DNA from: Paracoccaceae bacterium
GTDB lineage: Bacteria > Pseudomonadota > Alphaproteobacteria > Rhodobacterales > Rhodobacteraceae
Assembly: GCA_022448245.1 (NCBI GenBank)
Contig: JAKVCO010000007.1
Span: 124,001 to 188,000 of the forward strand
Reading direction: 5' to 3'
DNA length: 64,000 nt
A model generated the notes under the pieces. The model was not told the origin of the DNA, did not search any database, and saw only the letters and a list, made by a program, of their open reading frames with translations. Of this stretch, positions 46,723-56,753 are shown piece by piece (position 1 is the stretch's first letter; every line of letters starts with the position of its first letter). Position numbers and translations under genes: made by a program.

Positions 46723-47769
46723 ATGGATTTTGCGCCGACCCAGGAAGAACTCTTCGCTCGCGCCCGTGCCGATTTGCGCATGGGGCTGCCGGTTCTGATC
46801 GCCGGGCAGCTGGTTTTTGCGGTCGAAACGATCTCGTCCGAGCGCTTCGGCGCGCTCATGGCAGGGGCCGCGCGCCCGGTTCTCGCGATCACCGATTGGC
46901 GCGCCGCGACGCTCAAGGCCCGCGCTTATGATGGCGATGTGGCCCGGATCATCGTGCCCCAGGACGCGCGTTTGCCGTGGGCCTGCGCCGTGGCAGATCC
47001 CGCCGACGACCTCAGCGCGCCCATGAAGGGGCCTTTTGAGACGCTTCGCGAAGGAACCGCTGACGCGCACCGCGCGGGAATTGCGCTGGCCAAGGCCGCA
47101 CATCTTCTACCAGCCGTCCTTGTTGCGCCCGCAGCGGAGACCACCGGATTAACAGAAGTGCCGGTGACGCCGCTGGCGACCTCTCCATTGGGTAACGTGG
47201 TTTCCGCCGGCCTTCCCATGGCGCTCGCCGGACGCGGCAGGCTCCATGTCTTTCGGCCCGAAGATGGTGGCGAGGAACATTACGCTGTGGAGATCGGTGC
47301 ACCTGATCGCAGTGCACCCGTGCTGGCCCGACTGCATTCCGCCTGCTTCACCGGCGATGTTCTCGGCAGCCTGAAATGCGACTGCGGCCCGCAACTGAAT
47401 GGCGCGCTGGAACAGATGGGTCGCGAAGGCGCGGGCGTACTTCTTTACCTCAACCAAGAAGGGCGCGGCATCGGGCTGGCCAACAAAATGCGGGCCTATG
47501 CGCTTCAGGATCAGGGTTTCGATACCGTCGAGGCGAACCACCGCTTGGGCTTTGAAGATGATGAGAGGAACTTCGCACTCGGGGCGGAGCTTCTCGGCAA
47601 GCTGGGCTTCAAGTCGGTGCGGCTCATGACGAATAACCCCGCCAAGGTCGCCCGCATGGAAGAGCAAGGCGTCGAAGTGGCCGAACGCGTACCGCTGCGC
47701 GTGGGTGAGAACGCGCTGAATGCGGAGTATCTGGCCACGAAGGCCAAGAAGTCCGGCCATCTGCTGTAG
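46723..47769 (+). CDS. ribA: GTP cyclohydrolase II with degenerate N-terminal domain
   Basis: First step of riboflavin synthesis from GTP. The C-terminal half is a complete GTP cyclohydrolase II with zinc ligands in CFTGDVLGSLKCDCG, the catalytic NQEGRGIGL region and a terminal RVPLRVGENALN segment. The N-terminal 150 or so residues sit where RibB (DHBP synthase) would be, but the RibB acidic and histidine active-site motifs are not visible. The first step of the other branch must therefore come from elsewhere. Length 348. The GC-rich start is the ATG at 46723, without a strong ribosome-binding site. Confidence 0.9.
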   Translation: MDFAPTQEELFARARADLRMGLPVLIAGQLVFAVETISSERFGALMAGAARPVLAITDWRAATLKARAYDGDVARIIVPQDARLPWACAVADPADDLSAPMKGPFETLREGTADAHRAGIALAKAAHLLPAVLVAPAAETTGLTEVPVTPLATSPLGNVVSAGLPMALAGRGRLHVFRPEDGGEEHYAVEIGAPDRSAPVLARLHSACFTGDVLGSLKCDCGPQLNGALEQMGREGAGVLLYLNQEGRGIGLANKMRAYALQDQGFDTVEANHRLGFEDDERNFALGAELLGKLGFKSVRLMTNNPAKVARMEEQGVEVAERVPLRVGENALNAEYLATKAKKSGHLL

Positions 47770-47778
47770 GCGCCGCGC

Positions 47779-48273
47779 ATGAAAGCCACCGACCTCGTTC
47801 TGACCCCGCGTGGACTAAGAGCTTTCGGACGCACGCTCCCCTGCTCCATAGGAAATGGTGGGCTGACGCGCCGCAAGCGCGAGGGCGATGGTGCGACGCC
47901 TCGCGGGACGCATGGCCTTGTTGGGATGCTTTACCGCCCCGACCGAATGGAACGTCCCGCCGATTGGGCGCTGCCGATCAAACCGGGCGATCTGTGGTCC
48001 GACGACCCGGCCGACGAGGACTATAATATGATGGTGCGCGCGCCCTACGCGCCAAGCCATGAGAAACTGCGCCGCGCGGACCCTCTATATGACCTTGTGA
48101 TTCTGACAGATTGGAACTGGCCTTACCCAGTGAAGGGCCGAGGTTCAGCGATCTTCATCCACCAATGGCGCAAACCCGGCCATCCTACCGAAGGCTGTAT
48201 TGCGCTACGCCGCGCGGACCTGCGCTGGCTCGCGCCACGCATCCGCTACTCAACGCGCCTCATTATCCGATAG
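47779..48273 (+). CDS. YkuD-type L,D-transpeptidase
   Basis: The 164-residue protein has the catalytic HQWRKPGHPTEGCIALRR motif, with histidine, cysteine and arginine of the L,D-transpeptidase family. No signal peptide is visible, unlike typical cross-linking enzymes that act on periplasmic peptidoglycan. It begins 9 bp after ribA on the same strand. Its end overlaps the convergent YggS gene by 11 bp. Export route and substrate are open. Confidence 0.88.
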   Translation: MKATDLVLTPRGLRAFGRTLPCSIGNGGLTRRKREGDGATPRGTHGLVGMLYRPDRMERPADWALPIKPGDLWSDDPADEDYNMMVRAPYAPSHEKLRRADPLYDLVILTDWNWPYPVKGRGSAIFIHQWRKPGHPTEGCIALRRADLRWLAPRIRYSTRLIIR

Positions 48274-48919
48274 TCGTCCGAGCGCCGAAGATCGCCGAGC
48301 CCACGCGCACGTCCGTCGCGCCGAGGCGTACGGCCAGCTCGTAGTCAGCGCTCATCCCCATGGATAGCCGTTCAAGCCCGTTCCGTTCGGCCATCTTCGC
48401 AAGGAGGGAGAAGTGGAGCGCGGGCTCCTCATCCACAGGCGGGATGCACATCAGCCCGAGAATCGGAAGGTCCATCGCGCGGCAGTCCGCCACGAAGGCA
48501 TCGACGTCTGCGGGCAACACGCCTGCTTTCTGCGGTTCCTCGCCGGTGTTCACCTGAACAAACATGGGCGGGCAAGTCCCCGTCTCTTGCGCCAGGCGCG
48601 CAAACGTATTGGCCAACTTTGGACGATCTAGCGTGTGGAGCACATCAAAGAGCTCGAGTGCGGCGCGGGCTTTGTTGGTTTGCAGCGGCCCCAAGAGGTG
48701 CAGCTCCACACCTTCATATGAGTCTTTCCACGCCGGCCATTTGCCCTGCGCTTCCTGTACGCGGTTTTCACCATAGATTCGGTGTCCCTGCTGCAACACT
48801 GCCTCGATTCGCGCGGGAGGCTGAACTTTCGACACAGCGATGAGGCGAGCGGTCCCGGATGCCCGGTTGCTCTGAGCCTCTGCGGCCGCGATGCGCTCTT
48901 TGATCTCAGCTAAAGACAT
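48263..48919 (-). CDS. YggS family PLP homeostasis protein
   Basis: The 218-residue alanine-racemase-like barrel has the PLP lysine in LIAVSKVQPPARIE. GENRVQEAQGK, HLLGPLQTNKAR, VQVNTGEE and SMGMSADYELAVRLGATDVRVG complete the family pattern. YggS/PROSC proteins carry and balance pyridoxal phosphate rather than catalyse a reaction. The ATG at 48919 is preferred to a TTG three codons upstream. Confidence 0.94.
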   Translation of the reverse strand: MSLAEIKERIAAAEAQSNRASGTARLIAVSKVQPPARIEAVLQQGHRIYGENRVQEAQGKWPAWKDSYEGVELHLLGPLQTNKARAALELFDVLHTLDRPKLANTFARLAQETGTCPPMFVQVNTGEEPQKAGVLPADVDAFVADCRAMDLPILGLMCIPPVDEEPALHFSLLAKMAERNGLERLSMGMSADYELAVRLGATDVRVGSAIFGARTTIG

Positions 48920-49066
48920 GAATCCCAACTATATTTTGACGCCATAAGCTCTGAGCATGCGAAATAATGCGGGACTGCCGCATTGTCACCGCTTTTTCGC
49001 CACGGGATGTTGTGTGACCGCTTTGCATCATTTTGAGGGCGCGACGTTTTCCCCCCGTGGGTTTGC

Positions 49067-49096
49067 TTGACCGCAGCGGCCCCGGACGGCCATTAG
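49067..49096 (+). promoter_or_regulatory. Possible porin promoter
   Basis: TTGACC at 49067-49072 is followed after 18 bases by CATTAG, a weak -10, about 65 bp before the porin ATG. The -35 is good; the -10 matches only three of six consensus positions. Activation by another factor would be needed if it is used. Confidence 0.3.
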
Positions 49097-49162
49097 GCTT
49101 GCATGCTAAGACCCGTTCTTGGGGATTCAGCATTCCTAAGAATGCAAACACGAGGGAAAATT

Positions 49163-50278
49163 ATGAAACGCATCCTTCTCGCTTCGACGGCCATCGTTGG
49201 CTTCGCAGGCGCAGCAGCTGCAGACGGTCATGCCGCAGACGGCATCTCCTTCTCCGGCGACGCATCGCTCGAGTGGAACTCCGAAACGGATTTCGACTGG
49301 GGCGCAGACATCAACATCAACATGACTTCCACGCTCGACAACGGCTTGACCGTTGCTGTCGACTGGGAAATTGACTTCACCGACGACAACCTCGGCAACG
49401 ACCTGTCCGCTTCGGACTTCGTGCTGTCCCTGACGTCCGACACCGCCGGCCTGTACTTCGGCGACACCGGCATGGCAGCAGACGGCAAGTGGTCCGCTGT
49501 TGGCGACATGGAAGCTGATGACTTCTCCGCAACGGATGGCGAAACCGTTCTCCGCGGCGAGATGTCTTTCGGCGACGTTGACGCAGCTGTTTCCTACATC
49601 GTCGACGACACCATTCTCGTGGCTGACGATCCGCTCACCCCCGGCGTGAATGAAGAAGTCCGTGATGAGAACACCGGCCTCGAGCAGCTCTCCATCGGTG
49701 TTGCAGCAGATCTGGGCAGCGTGTCCGTCACGTTCGGTTATCAGGAAGAAGGTCCTGCAGCGATTGCTGGGCAGGGCGACGATTACGACGCAGACGAAGT
49801 GGTCGCGATCTCCGCATCCACGACGTTCGGCGGCGCAGACGTGTCCTTCGGTTATGCCTCCAACCAGACCGAGTCCGAAGACTCCCTCGGTTTTGAGGTT
49901 TCCTACCCTGTGTCCGACGCTGTGACGGTTGGCTTCTATTACGTTGCTGAATCCGCAGGCGACGACAACGCCGGTGTGTCCCTCGACTACACCGCGGGCC
50001 CACTCTCTGCTTCTGTGTACTACCGTCAGGAGCAGGAGGACGACGACTACGGCGTCGACGTCGACTACGACCTCGGCAACGGTGTTGCGCTCTTCGCTGG
50101 CTTCGCCGGCGGCGACGGCTCCGACGATGGTTACTACCTCGGTGGCGCCATGGACCTCGGCAATGGTGCTGAAGTTCGCCTGATCTACGTCGACGTTGAC
50201 GAAATCAACGGCGACAACGAGTACTTCGGCGACGACGACGAAGAGGGCACCACGCTGTCCCTGTCCTTCTCCTTCTAA
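49163..50278 (+). CDS. Outer-membrane porin (Gram-negative porin, acidic)
   Basis: The 371-residue precursor has a signal peptide ending AGAAAA-DG and a mature part of alternating short strands with many aromatic girdle residues. It ends in SLSFSF, with the terminal phenylalanine needed for BamA recognition. It is strikingly rich in Asp and Glu (loops such as DDDYGVDVDYD), typical of general porins in marine Rhodobacterales. CGAGGGA precedes the ATG at 49163. An intrinsic terminator follows, as expected for an abundant protein. Confidence 0.92.
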   Translation: MKRILLASTAIVGFAGAAAADGHAADGISFSGDASLEWNSETDFDWGADININMTSTLDNGLTVAVDWEIDFTDDNLGNDLSASDFVLSLTSDTAGLYFGDTGMAADGKWSAVGDMEADDFSATDGETVLRGEMSFGDVDAAVSYIVDDTILVADDPLTPGVNEEVRDENTGLEQLSIGVAADLGSVSVTFGYQEEGPAAIAGQGDDYDADEVVAISASTTFGGADVSFGYASNQTESEDSLGFEVSYPVSDAVTVGFYYVAESAGDDNAGVSLDYTAGPLSASVYYRQEQEDDDYGVDVDYDLGNGVALFAGFAGGDGSDDGYYLGGAMDLGNGAEVRLIYVDVDEINGDNEYFGDDDEEGTTLSLSFSF

Positions 50279-50303
50279 TTTAGAAGTAGAACCGAAAAAG
50301 TTT

Positions 50304-50334
50304 GAGCGGTCCTTCGGGGCCGCTCTTTCTTTTT
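50304..50334 (+). terminator. Intrinsic terminator after the porin gene
   Basis: GAGCGGTCC-TTCG-GGGCCGCTC makes a 9-bp stem (one wobble) with a UUCG loop, followed by TTTCTTTTT. It starts 26 bp after the porin stop. Confidence 0.85.
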
Positions 50335-50415
50335 GGGCCTTCTCTGTCTCGGCTAAAGCCTTGGCAGCGCGATGTTTGCCTTGTAATGCTTGGCCTAAAG
50401 AAGGGTGAGGGCAAT

Positions 50416-50862
50416 ATGGGCATTTCGGCAGTTAAGATCTTTGGTCTCGTTGGCCTGGTAGCGTTGAGCGGCTGCTCGACCCTCAATTCGCTCAATCCGT
50501 TCAATGGCCGAAGCGATGGCCCACCCACCGAGCAGGCCGTCCGCGTATCAGGCGGCGATGTTGTGGCTGTGAACCGCTACATCTGGAACGCTTCGCTCGA
50601 TGTGCTGTCCTTCCTGCCGATCCAGACCGTTGACCCGTTCACCGGCGTAATTGTCACGGGCTTTGGCACGCCACCCGGCGGTGGCCGCGCCTACCGCGCG
50701 ACGGTTCTCGTCAGCGATCCGGCGCTTGATGCACGATCCCTAAAACTATCGCTTGTGACCCGCTCAGGCCCGGCAAGCCCCGCCACGGTGCAAGCCGTCG
50801 AAGACGCGATCCTGAGCCGCGCGCGCCAGATGCGCACCGGCAATGTTCGAACTCAACGCTAG
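50416..50862 (+). CDS. DUF3576 lipoprotein
   Basis: The 148-residue precursor has signal peptide FGLVGLVALSGC with lipobox LSGC. A compact domain follows (NRYIWNASLDVLSFLPIQTVDPFTG) typical of DUF3576 proteins, which are found next to leuS in alphaproteobacteria, as here. Function unknown. The ATG at 50416 follows AAGGGTGAGGG; an ATG ten codons upstream is an alternative. It probably precedes leuS in one transcript. Confidence 0.88.
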   Translation: MGISAVKIFGLVGLVALSGCSTLNSLNPFNGRSDGPPTEQAVRVSGGDVVAVNRYIWNASLDVLSFLPIQTVDPFTGVIVTGFGTPPGGGRAYRATVLVSDPALDARSLKLSLVTRSGPASPATVQAVEDAILSRARQMRTGNVRTQR

Positions 50863-50927
50863 CGACTGGACGGCCCCCAAGGCCCTCACTACACGGACGC
50901 TGACACCTTACTGATCCCGAGGCAGCC

Positions 50928-53495
50928 ATGTCCCGTTACGACCCCGCGACGATCGAAGCCCGCTGGCAAAAAGCCTGGGCCCAAGCTGGGCTTTTCACAG
51001 CCAAGCGCGATCCCTCCAAGCCGAAATACTACGTGCTGGAGATGTTCCCCTACCCGTCCGGCCGTCTCCACATGGGGCACGTGCGCAACTACACGATGGG
51101 CGACGTGATCGCGCGCCACAAGATCGCAACCGGTCACGCCGTTCTGCACCCCATGGGTTTTGACGCCTTCGGCATGCCAGCAGAAAACGCGGCTATGCAA
51201 TCGGGCGGTCATCCGAAGGATTGGACCTACGCCAACATCGACACGATGGTCGACCAGATGAAGCCGCTGGGCTTCTCCCACGACATGAGCCGGATGTTCG
51301 CGACCTGCGACCCCGAATACTACGGGCAGCAGCAGGCTCTGTTCCTTGATATGCTCGACGCGGGCCTGATTGACCGGCGCCCTGCTGTGGTGAACTGGGA
51401 CCCGGTAGACATGACCGTGCTCGCCAACGAACAGGTGATCGACGGCAAAGGCTGGCGCTCCGGCGCGGAAGTCGAAAAGCGCGAACTCACGCAGTGGTTC
51501 TTCAAAATCACCGACATGGCCGATGAGCTGCTCGAGGCTTTGGGCGATCTCGACGATTGGCCCGCTAAGGTGCGGCTGATGCAGGAAAACTGGATCGGAC
51601 GCTCTCGCGGGCTCGAGATGACGTTCCCGATGACAACGCCAGAAGCGGGAATCGACGGGATTACGGTCTATACCACCCGTCCTGACACGCTGACCGGGGC
51701 GTCCTTCATCGGGCTGTCGCCCGGGCATCCGCTGACCAAGGCCTTGGCCGAGAAATCGCCGGAGCTCGCTGCGTTCGTTGACGAATGCAAGAAGATGGAC
51801 ACGACCGAAGCAGCGATTGAGAAGGCCGAAAAGAAGGGCTTCGACACCGGCCTGACGGTCGAGAACCCGCTGGGCGGCACGCTGCCCATCTGGGTCGCGA
51901 ACTTCGTTCTGATGGACTACGGCACCGGCGCGATCTTCGCGTGTCCGGCCCATGACCAGCGCGACCTCGACTTCGCACGTAAGTACAATCTACCTGTAAT
52001 CGACACGTTCTTTGCGGAAGACGACGATACACCCGTGGCCAATGAAGCTTTCGTGCCTGCGAAGACCGAACGCGTGCGTTGGGTGAACCAGCCCGCAGGC
52101 CTGACGTCTGCCACCGGTGAAGAGGCCGTCGAGGCCACCATCGACTGGGCTGAAGAGAAGGGGTTTGGCACCGGCAAAGTGCAGTTCCGCCTCCGCGACT
52201 GGGGCCTCTCGCGCCAGCGCTACTGGGGTTGCCCGATCCCGGTCGTGCATTGCTCCGACTGCGGCGTGGTGCCGGAAAAGAAAGAAAATCTGCCGATCGA
52301 GCTGCCCTACGACAACGGCAACGAACCGATCGACTTTTCTGTGCCGGGTAACCCGCTCGACCGTCATCCGACGTGGCGCAACGTTCCCTGCCCCGCGTGC
52401 GGTAAGATGGCGGTGCGCGAGACGGACACGATGGACACCTTCGTGGATTCCAGCTGGTACTACACCCGCTTCACCGCGCCTTGGGCGGAAACTCCGACCG
52501 TTGCGGAAGAAGTCGATTACTGGATGAACGTCGATCAGTATATCGGCGGCATCGAGCACGCGATCCTGCATCTGCTCTATTCCCGCTTCTTCGCCCGCGC
52601 GATGATCAAGACCGGCCACCTGCCCGAAAGCGCGGCCGAACCCTTCGACGCGCTCTTCACCCAAGGCATGGTGACCCACGCGATCTTCAAGTCTGAGAAG
52701 GGCGGTCGCCCCGTGTTCCACTACCCCGAAGATGTGGATCTGAAAGACGGCAAAGCCTTCCTGAAAGAAGGCGGCGAAGAGGTCACCGTCGTTCCTTCGG
52801 CCAAGATGTCGAAGTCCAAGAATAACGTCGTCGACCCGCTGGCAATTATCTCGCAATACGGCGCCGACACGGCGCGCTGGTTCGTGCTGTCTGACTCGCC
52901 TCCCGAACGGGATGTGGAATGGACAGCCTCAGGCGCTGAAGCTGCCGCAAAGCATTTGGGCCGGGTTTGGGCGTTGTCCGACAAGATCTCAAAGATGGAA
53001 GCAGGCGCTGCAGGCCAAGGTGACGAAGATCTGCTGCGCGAGATGCACAAAGCCATCCGCGACGTGACAAACGGCGTCGAGAGCTTTGGCTTCAACGCTG
53101 CCATCGCCAAGCTCTACGCCTTCACAGCGACGCTTTCGAAGTCGAAGGCTGGCCACGCAGCTCAGCGTGAGGCAGTCATGACGCTCGCACAGCTCATGGC
53201 ACCGATGACGCCGCACCTCTCCGAGGATGTTTGGGCGACACAGGGCGGCGAAGGTCTCTGCGCAGCGGCGACCTGGCCGGTGGCGGATGAGGCGATGCTG
53301 GTCGAGGCCTCGGTCACGCTGCCGATCCAAATCAACGGCAAGCGCCGGGATGAGATCACCGTTGCCAAGGACATGCCCAAGGATGAAATCGAGAAGCTAG
53401 TTCTGGCCAACGACGCCGTCATGCGTGCGCTAAATGGGGGCCCGCCCAAGAAACTGATCGTTGTGCCAGGGCGCATCGTGAATGTCGTCGTTTAG
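50928..53495 (+). CDS. leuS: Leucyl-tRNA synthetase
   Basis: Class Ia synthetase of 855 residues charging tRNA-Leu. The HIGH-type motif is HMGH at 48-51. The CP1 editing domain includes [15 protein letters not shown]. The KMSKS loop is at 626-630. [10 protein letters not shown] and SSWYYTRF are also seen. Length is normal for the bacterial enzyme. It overlaps lptE by 14 bp at the 3' end, a tight conserved pair in this group. Confidence 0.98.
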   Translation: MSRYDPATIEARWQKAWAQAGLFTAKRDPSKPKYYVLEMFPYPSGRLHMGHVRNYTMGDVIARHKIATGHAVLHPMGFDAFGMPAENAAMQSGGHPKDWTYANIDTMVDQMKPLGFSHDMSRMFATCDPEYYGQQQALFLDMLDAGLIDRRPAVVNWDPVDMTVLANEQVIDGKGWRSGAEVEKRELTQWFFKITDMADELLEALGDLDDWPAKVRLMQENWIGRSRGLEMTFPMTTPEAGIDGITVYTTRPDTLTGASFIGLSPGHPLTKALAEKSPELAAFVDECKKMDTTEAAIEKAEKKGFDTGLTVENPLGGTLPIWVANFVLMDYGTGAIFACPAHDQRDLDFARKYNLPVIDTFFAEDDDTPVANEAFVPAKTERVRWVNQPAGLTSATGEEAVEATIDWAEEKGFGTGKVQFRLRDWGLSRQRYWGCPIPVVHCSDCGVVPEKKENLPIELPYDNGNEPIDFSVPGNPLDRHPTWRNVPCPACGKMAVRETDTMDTFVDSSWYYTRFTAPWAETPTVAEEVDYWMNVDQYIGGIEHAILHLLYSRFFARAMIKTGHLPESAAEPFDALFTQGMVTHAIFKSEKGGRPVFHYPEDVDLKDGKAFLKEGGEEVTVVPSAKMSKSKNNVVDPLAIISQYGADTARWFVLSDSPPERDVEWTASGAEAAAKHLGRVWALSDKISKMEAGAAGQGDEDLLREMHKAIRDVTNGVESFGFNAAIAKLYAFTATLSKSKAGHAAQREAVMTLAQLMAPMTPHLSEDVWATQGGEGLCAAATWPVADEAMLVEASVTLPIQINGKRRDEITVAKDMPKDEIEKLVLANDAVMRALNGGPPKKLIVVPGRIVNVVV

Positions 53496-53946
53496 CCGCC
53501 GATCTCTGATCTTGTCGCTGGCCGCGCTTTCGGCCTGCGGCTTCACGCCGGTCTACGGCCCGGCGAGCGTCCTGCGCGGCGCGGTCCAAGTAGGGGTGCC
53601 CAATAGCGGCAACGCCTTCACTCTCGTACGCGCTTTGGAATTCCGTCTCGGCGCGGTTGAAACACCCCGCTTCAGGCTCGAAATCAGCGTCGATCTTGAT
53701 GAAGAGGGCTCGGTCATCACGCCGACGCAGGAAATCGACCGCTTCACCCTCACAGGCCGCGCGCAATACCGCCTGACAACGCTGAACGGGGATACCGTGT
53801 CAGCGGGCGAGGCGCGCGCTTTCTCGAACTACTCTGCCTCCGACACGCCGATGGCCACCCGGGCCGCACGGTCCGACGCCGAAGCGCGCTTGATGGAGAT
53901 GTTAGCAGACCAGATCGTCACCCGCCTCGCCGGAGCACTGGCGTGA
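53482..53946 (+). CDS. lptE: LPS assembly lipoprotein LptE
   Basis: The 154-residue precursor has a lipobox SACG near residue 18. The LptE-type region [10 protein letters not shown] follows the cysteine, and the mature domain is beta-rich with a final amphipathic helix. LptE plugs the LptD barrel in the outer membrane and is needed for lipopolysaccharide delivery. It starts inside the leuS 3' end in another frame. Its stop overlaps the holA GTG. Confidence 0.88.
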   Translation: MSSFSRRSLILSLAALSACGFTPVYGPASVLRGAVQVGVPNSGNAFTLVRALEFRLGAVETPRFRLEISVDLDEEGSVITPTQEIDRFTLTGRAQYRLTTLNGDTVSAGEARAFSNYSASDTPMATRAARSDAEARLMEMLADQIVTRLAGALA

Positions 53947-54962
53947 AACTTTCTGCGCGCGACGCGGCTGGCTATTTCGCACGACCTGACCCCACGAGAA
54001 CGGGCATCCTGATCTTCGGCGCCGACGCCATGCGCGTGGCCCTGAAACGGCAGGAACTCATCGCCGCACTCATCGGGCCCCAGGGCGAGGAAGAGATGCG
54101 CCTAAGCCGCATGACCGGCGCGGACCTCAGGAAAGAACCCGCGCGCGTCCTCGATGCCCTTAAGGCCACTGGATTCTTCCCGGGTCCACGCGTGACCTTC
54201 GTTGAAGAAGCCACCGACGCTGCGGCACCCGCCATTACTGCGGCACTGGAAGACTGGCAGGACGGTGACGCGCAGCTCGTGGTGACTGCAGGTCAGCTCA
54301 ACGCGCGCTCCAAACTACGCAAGGCCTTCGAGGATCACCGCAACGCCTACGCGGTCGGTATCTACGACGATCCCCCCACTCGGGCCGAAATCGAGGCGAC
54401 GCTGCGCAAGGCAGGTGTTCAGAACATCAACAACGACGCCATGGATGCCCTCAACGCGCTGGCCCGGGCTGTAGACCCGGGGGACTTCGCCCAAACCGTT
54501 GAGAAAGTTGCGCTCTACGCGGGCACTGATCCAGTAACGACAGAGGCGATAGACGCCTGCGCGCCCGCCTCGACCGAGGCCGAAATGGATGACCTCCTCG
54601 CCATCGTCGCAGAAGGCCGCGCTCCTGAACTTGGCCCCATGCTGCGCCGGCTAGAGGCCCAGGGCGTTACCCCAGTGACACTCTGCATCCAAGCCACCCG
54701 GCACTTTCGCGCCCTCCACACCGCCGCCGCCGACCCCGGCGGCCCCGGACAAGGGATCGCGCGCCTGCGTCCTCCGGTTTTCGGCCCTCGCCGCGACCGT
54801 ATGCTGCGCCAAGCGCAAAACTGGGGTATGCATAGGCTTGAAGGCGCCCTAAGCGAACTCATCGAAACCGATCTGAAACTCCGCAGTGCCGCCCAGACCG
54901 CGCCAGCGATGGCGCTCATGGAACGCACGCTCATCCGCGTCGCGATGCGAGGAAGGCAGTAG
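53943..54962 (+). CDS. holA: DNA polymerase III subunit delta
   Basis: Clamp-loader subunit that opens the beta clamp. The 339-residue protein has the N-terminal nucleotide-fold remnant without a P-loop (GILIFGADAMRVALKRQELI). FPGPRVTFVEEATDA and the central helical lid follow, then a C-terminal collar with GMHRLEGALSELIETDLKLRS. It starts with GTG at 53943 in a GTGA overlap with lptE. It abuts the glutathione transferase gene. Confidence 0.93.
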   Translation: MKLSARDAAGYFARPDPTRTGILIFGADAMRVALKRQELIAALIGPQGEEEMRLSRMTGADLRKEPARVLDALKATGFFPGPRVTFVEEATDAAAPAITAALEDWQDGDAQLVVTAGQLNARSKLRKAFEDHRNAYAVGIYDDPPTRAEIEATLRKAGVQNINNDAMDALNALARAVDPGDFAQTVEKVALYAGTDPVTTEAIDACAPASTEAEMDDLLAIVAEGRAPELGPMLRRLEAQGVTPVTLCIQATRHFRALHTAAADPGGPGQGIARLRPPVFGPRRDRMLRQAQNWGMHRLEGALSELIETDLKLRSAAQTAPAMALMERTLIRVAMRGRQ

Positions 54963-55550
54963 ATGTACGAACTCCACGGAAGCCCCCGCAGCCGCGCGTT
55001 TCGCGCTCTGTGGATGATGGAAGAACTCGGTGTCCCCTACGAGCATCACAACACGGGCCCACGCACACCTGAAATCCTCGCCCTGAATCCGCTTGGAAAA
55101 GTCCCCGCGATGAAAGTGGGAGACGATGTGCTCACCGACTCCACCGCCATCCTCACCTACCTGGCGGACAAACACGGCGCCCTGACCTATCCCGCAGGCA
55201 CCATTGAACGCGCCAAACAGGACGCTCACACGAACTTCCTGCTCGATGAAGTAGACAGCCTGCTCTGGATCGTCTCGCGCCACACCTTCGGCCTGCCCGA
55301 GGAACTGCGCGTGCCTGAAATCAAAGCCAGCGCGCGCGAGGAGTTCCATATCTCCGCCGAACGCCTCGCCAACAGGATCGAAGGCCCGTTCCTGATGGGC
55401 AAGAAGATGACGATCCCCGACATCATCGCCGTGCACTGCCTGGGCTGGGCCCTCGTCGCGAAATTCCCGATGGAGCGGCAAGATCTCAAGGACTACTCCA
55501 AACCGATCCGCGCCCGCGATGCCTATAAGAGAGCTCAAGCCCTCGGCTAA
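54963..55550 (+). CDS. Glutathione S-transferase family protein
   Basis: The 195-residue protein has an N-terminal thioredoxin-like domain (SPRSRAFRALWMMEELGVPY, NPLGKVPAMK, DSTAILTYLAD) and an all-helical C-terminal domain. A serine (SPRS) sits at the place of the catalytic residue in theta/beta-like classes. The ATG follows the holA stop with no gap. Its substrate is unknown. Confidence 0.9.
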   Translation: MYELHGSPRSRAFRALWMMEELGVPYEHHNTGPRTPEILALNPLGKVPAMKVGDDVLTDSTAILTYLADKHGALTYPAGTIERAKQDAHTNFLLDEVDSLLWIVSRHTFGLPEELRVPEIKASAREEFHISAERLANRIEGPFLMGKKMTIPDIIAVHCLGWALVAKFPMERQDLKDYSKPIRARDAYKRAQALG

Positions 55551-55598
55551 CGCCCGCCTTCTCTGTGCGGCGTACTTCCGCCGGAGGCATCCGCCCTC

Positions 55599-56753
55599 TC
55601 AGCGCTCCATGAAATCCGCAGCCGCGCGCCCGGCCCATCGGCCCGTCGCCATGGAGGCGGTGATCAGATAACCGCCCGTCGGCGCCTCCCAATCAAGCAT
55701 CTCGCCAGCACAATACATGCCCGGCTTGGCCCTCAGCATCAGCCCATCATCAAGCGCGCCCCATGCAACGCCGCCAGCCACGGAGATCGCCTCATCCAAG
55801 GGCCGCGCGCCTGTGTGGTGCAGCGGAAGGGCTTTGACCTTTGAAGGAAGATCATCGAGAGGGCGGCCAAACTCCTGAAGGAGCGCCGCCAATGGCCCGG
55901 CGATCCCGAGCGCTTTGCGCAGCCGGTTGCTCAGGCTCTCTTTCGCGGGCCGCTTCGCTAAGCGGGCCGCAACCTCCGCTTCAGAAAGCCCGGGCTTCAA
56001 ATCGAGGAAAAGCGGCGCACCGGTTCTCAGTTCCGGTGACAAAGCATAGATCAGCGAACCTTCGAGCCCAGCCCGCGACAACACGAATTCACCAACGACG
56101 CGGCGACCAGCACAGTTGAGCGCAACGTTCTTGATGGGCGCTCCGAAGTACCGCTCCATATGACGGGACCAGTCCACACAAAGGCCCATATTCGCGGGCG
56201 CAAACGGCACCATGGGAATACCGGCTTCCTCAAAGGCAGGCAACCAGCGGGCGTCGGAGCCAAGCCGCGCCCAGCTCGCACCGCCAAAGGCGAAGACGGT
56301 GACGTCTGCGCCAAGATGCTCACGCCCTTCAGGCGTATCAAAATCATGACCTGCACCGTCGAACCCGACCCAACGCCAGCCAAGACGCCGGTCCATAGGC
56401 TCAAGGCGGGCCAACCAGGCCCGCAACAGGGGAGAGGCCTTCATGGCGACGGGAAATACGCGGCCAGAGCTTCCCGTGAACACCTCCTGCCCCAGGCCGT
56501 CGGCCCAGGCACGCACATCGGCGGCATCAAACTCAGCCAGCATCGGATCGAGTTGCGGACAACCGATCGTGCGCTGCAAATCACCGACCGGCTCGTCCTT
56601 GGTGATGTTGAGACCGCTCTTACCCGCCATCAGGAATTTGCGCGCGAGCGACGGTTTGTGATCGACGAGGGTTACCGCATGGCCCCGCGCAAGGAGCACT
56701 TCCGCCGCCGCAAGGCCTGCGGGTCCTCCACCGAGAACGAGAGCCGTGCTCAC
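55599..56753 (-). CDS. TIGR03862/HI0933-type flavoprotein
   Basis: NAD(P)/FAD-dependent oxidoreductase of 384 residues: N-terminal LVLGGGPAGLAAAEVL Rossmann motif, KSGLNITKDEP, and a C-terminal CAGEMLDWEAPTGGYLI block typical of this family. These flavoproteins have no settled substrate. The start is a GTG at 56753 that overlaps the MscS stop (GTGA), so the channel and this gene are cotranscribed. Longer in-frame extensions run into the channel gene. Confidence 0.87.
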   Translation of the reverse strand: MSTALVLGGGPAGLAAAEVLLARGHAVTLVDHKPSLARKFLMAGKSGLNITKDEPVGDLQRTIGCPQLDPMLAEFDAADVRAWADGLGQEVFTGSSGRVFPVAMKASPLLRAWLARLEPMDRRLGWRWVGFDGAGHDFDTPEGREHLGADVTVFAFGGASWARLGSDARWLPAFEEAGIPMVPFAPANMGLCVDWSRHMERYFGAPIKNVALNCAGRRVVGEFVLSRAGLEGSLIYALSPELRTGAPLFLDLKPGLSEAEVAARLAKRPAKESLSNRLRKALGIAGPLAALLQEFGRPLDDLPSKVKALPLHHTGARPLDEAISVAGGVAWGALDDGLMLRAKPGMYCAGEMLDWEAPTGGYLITASMATGRWAGRAAADFMER

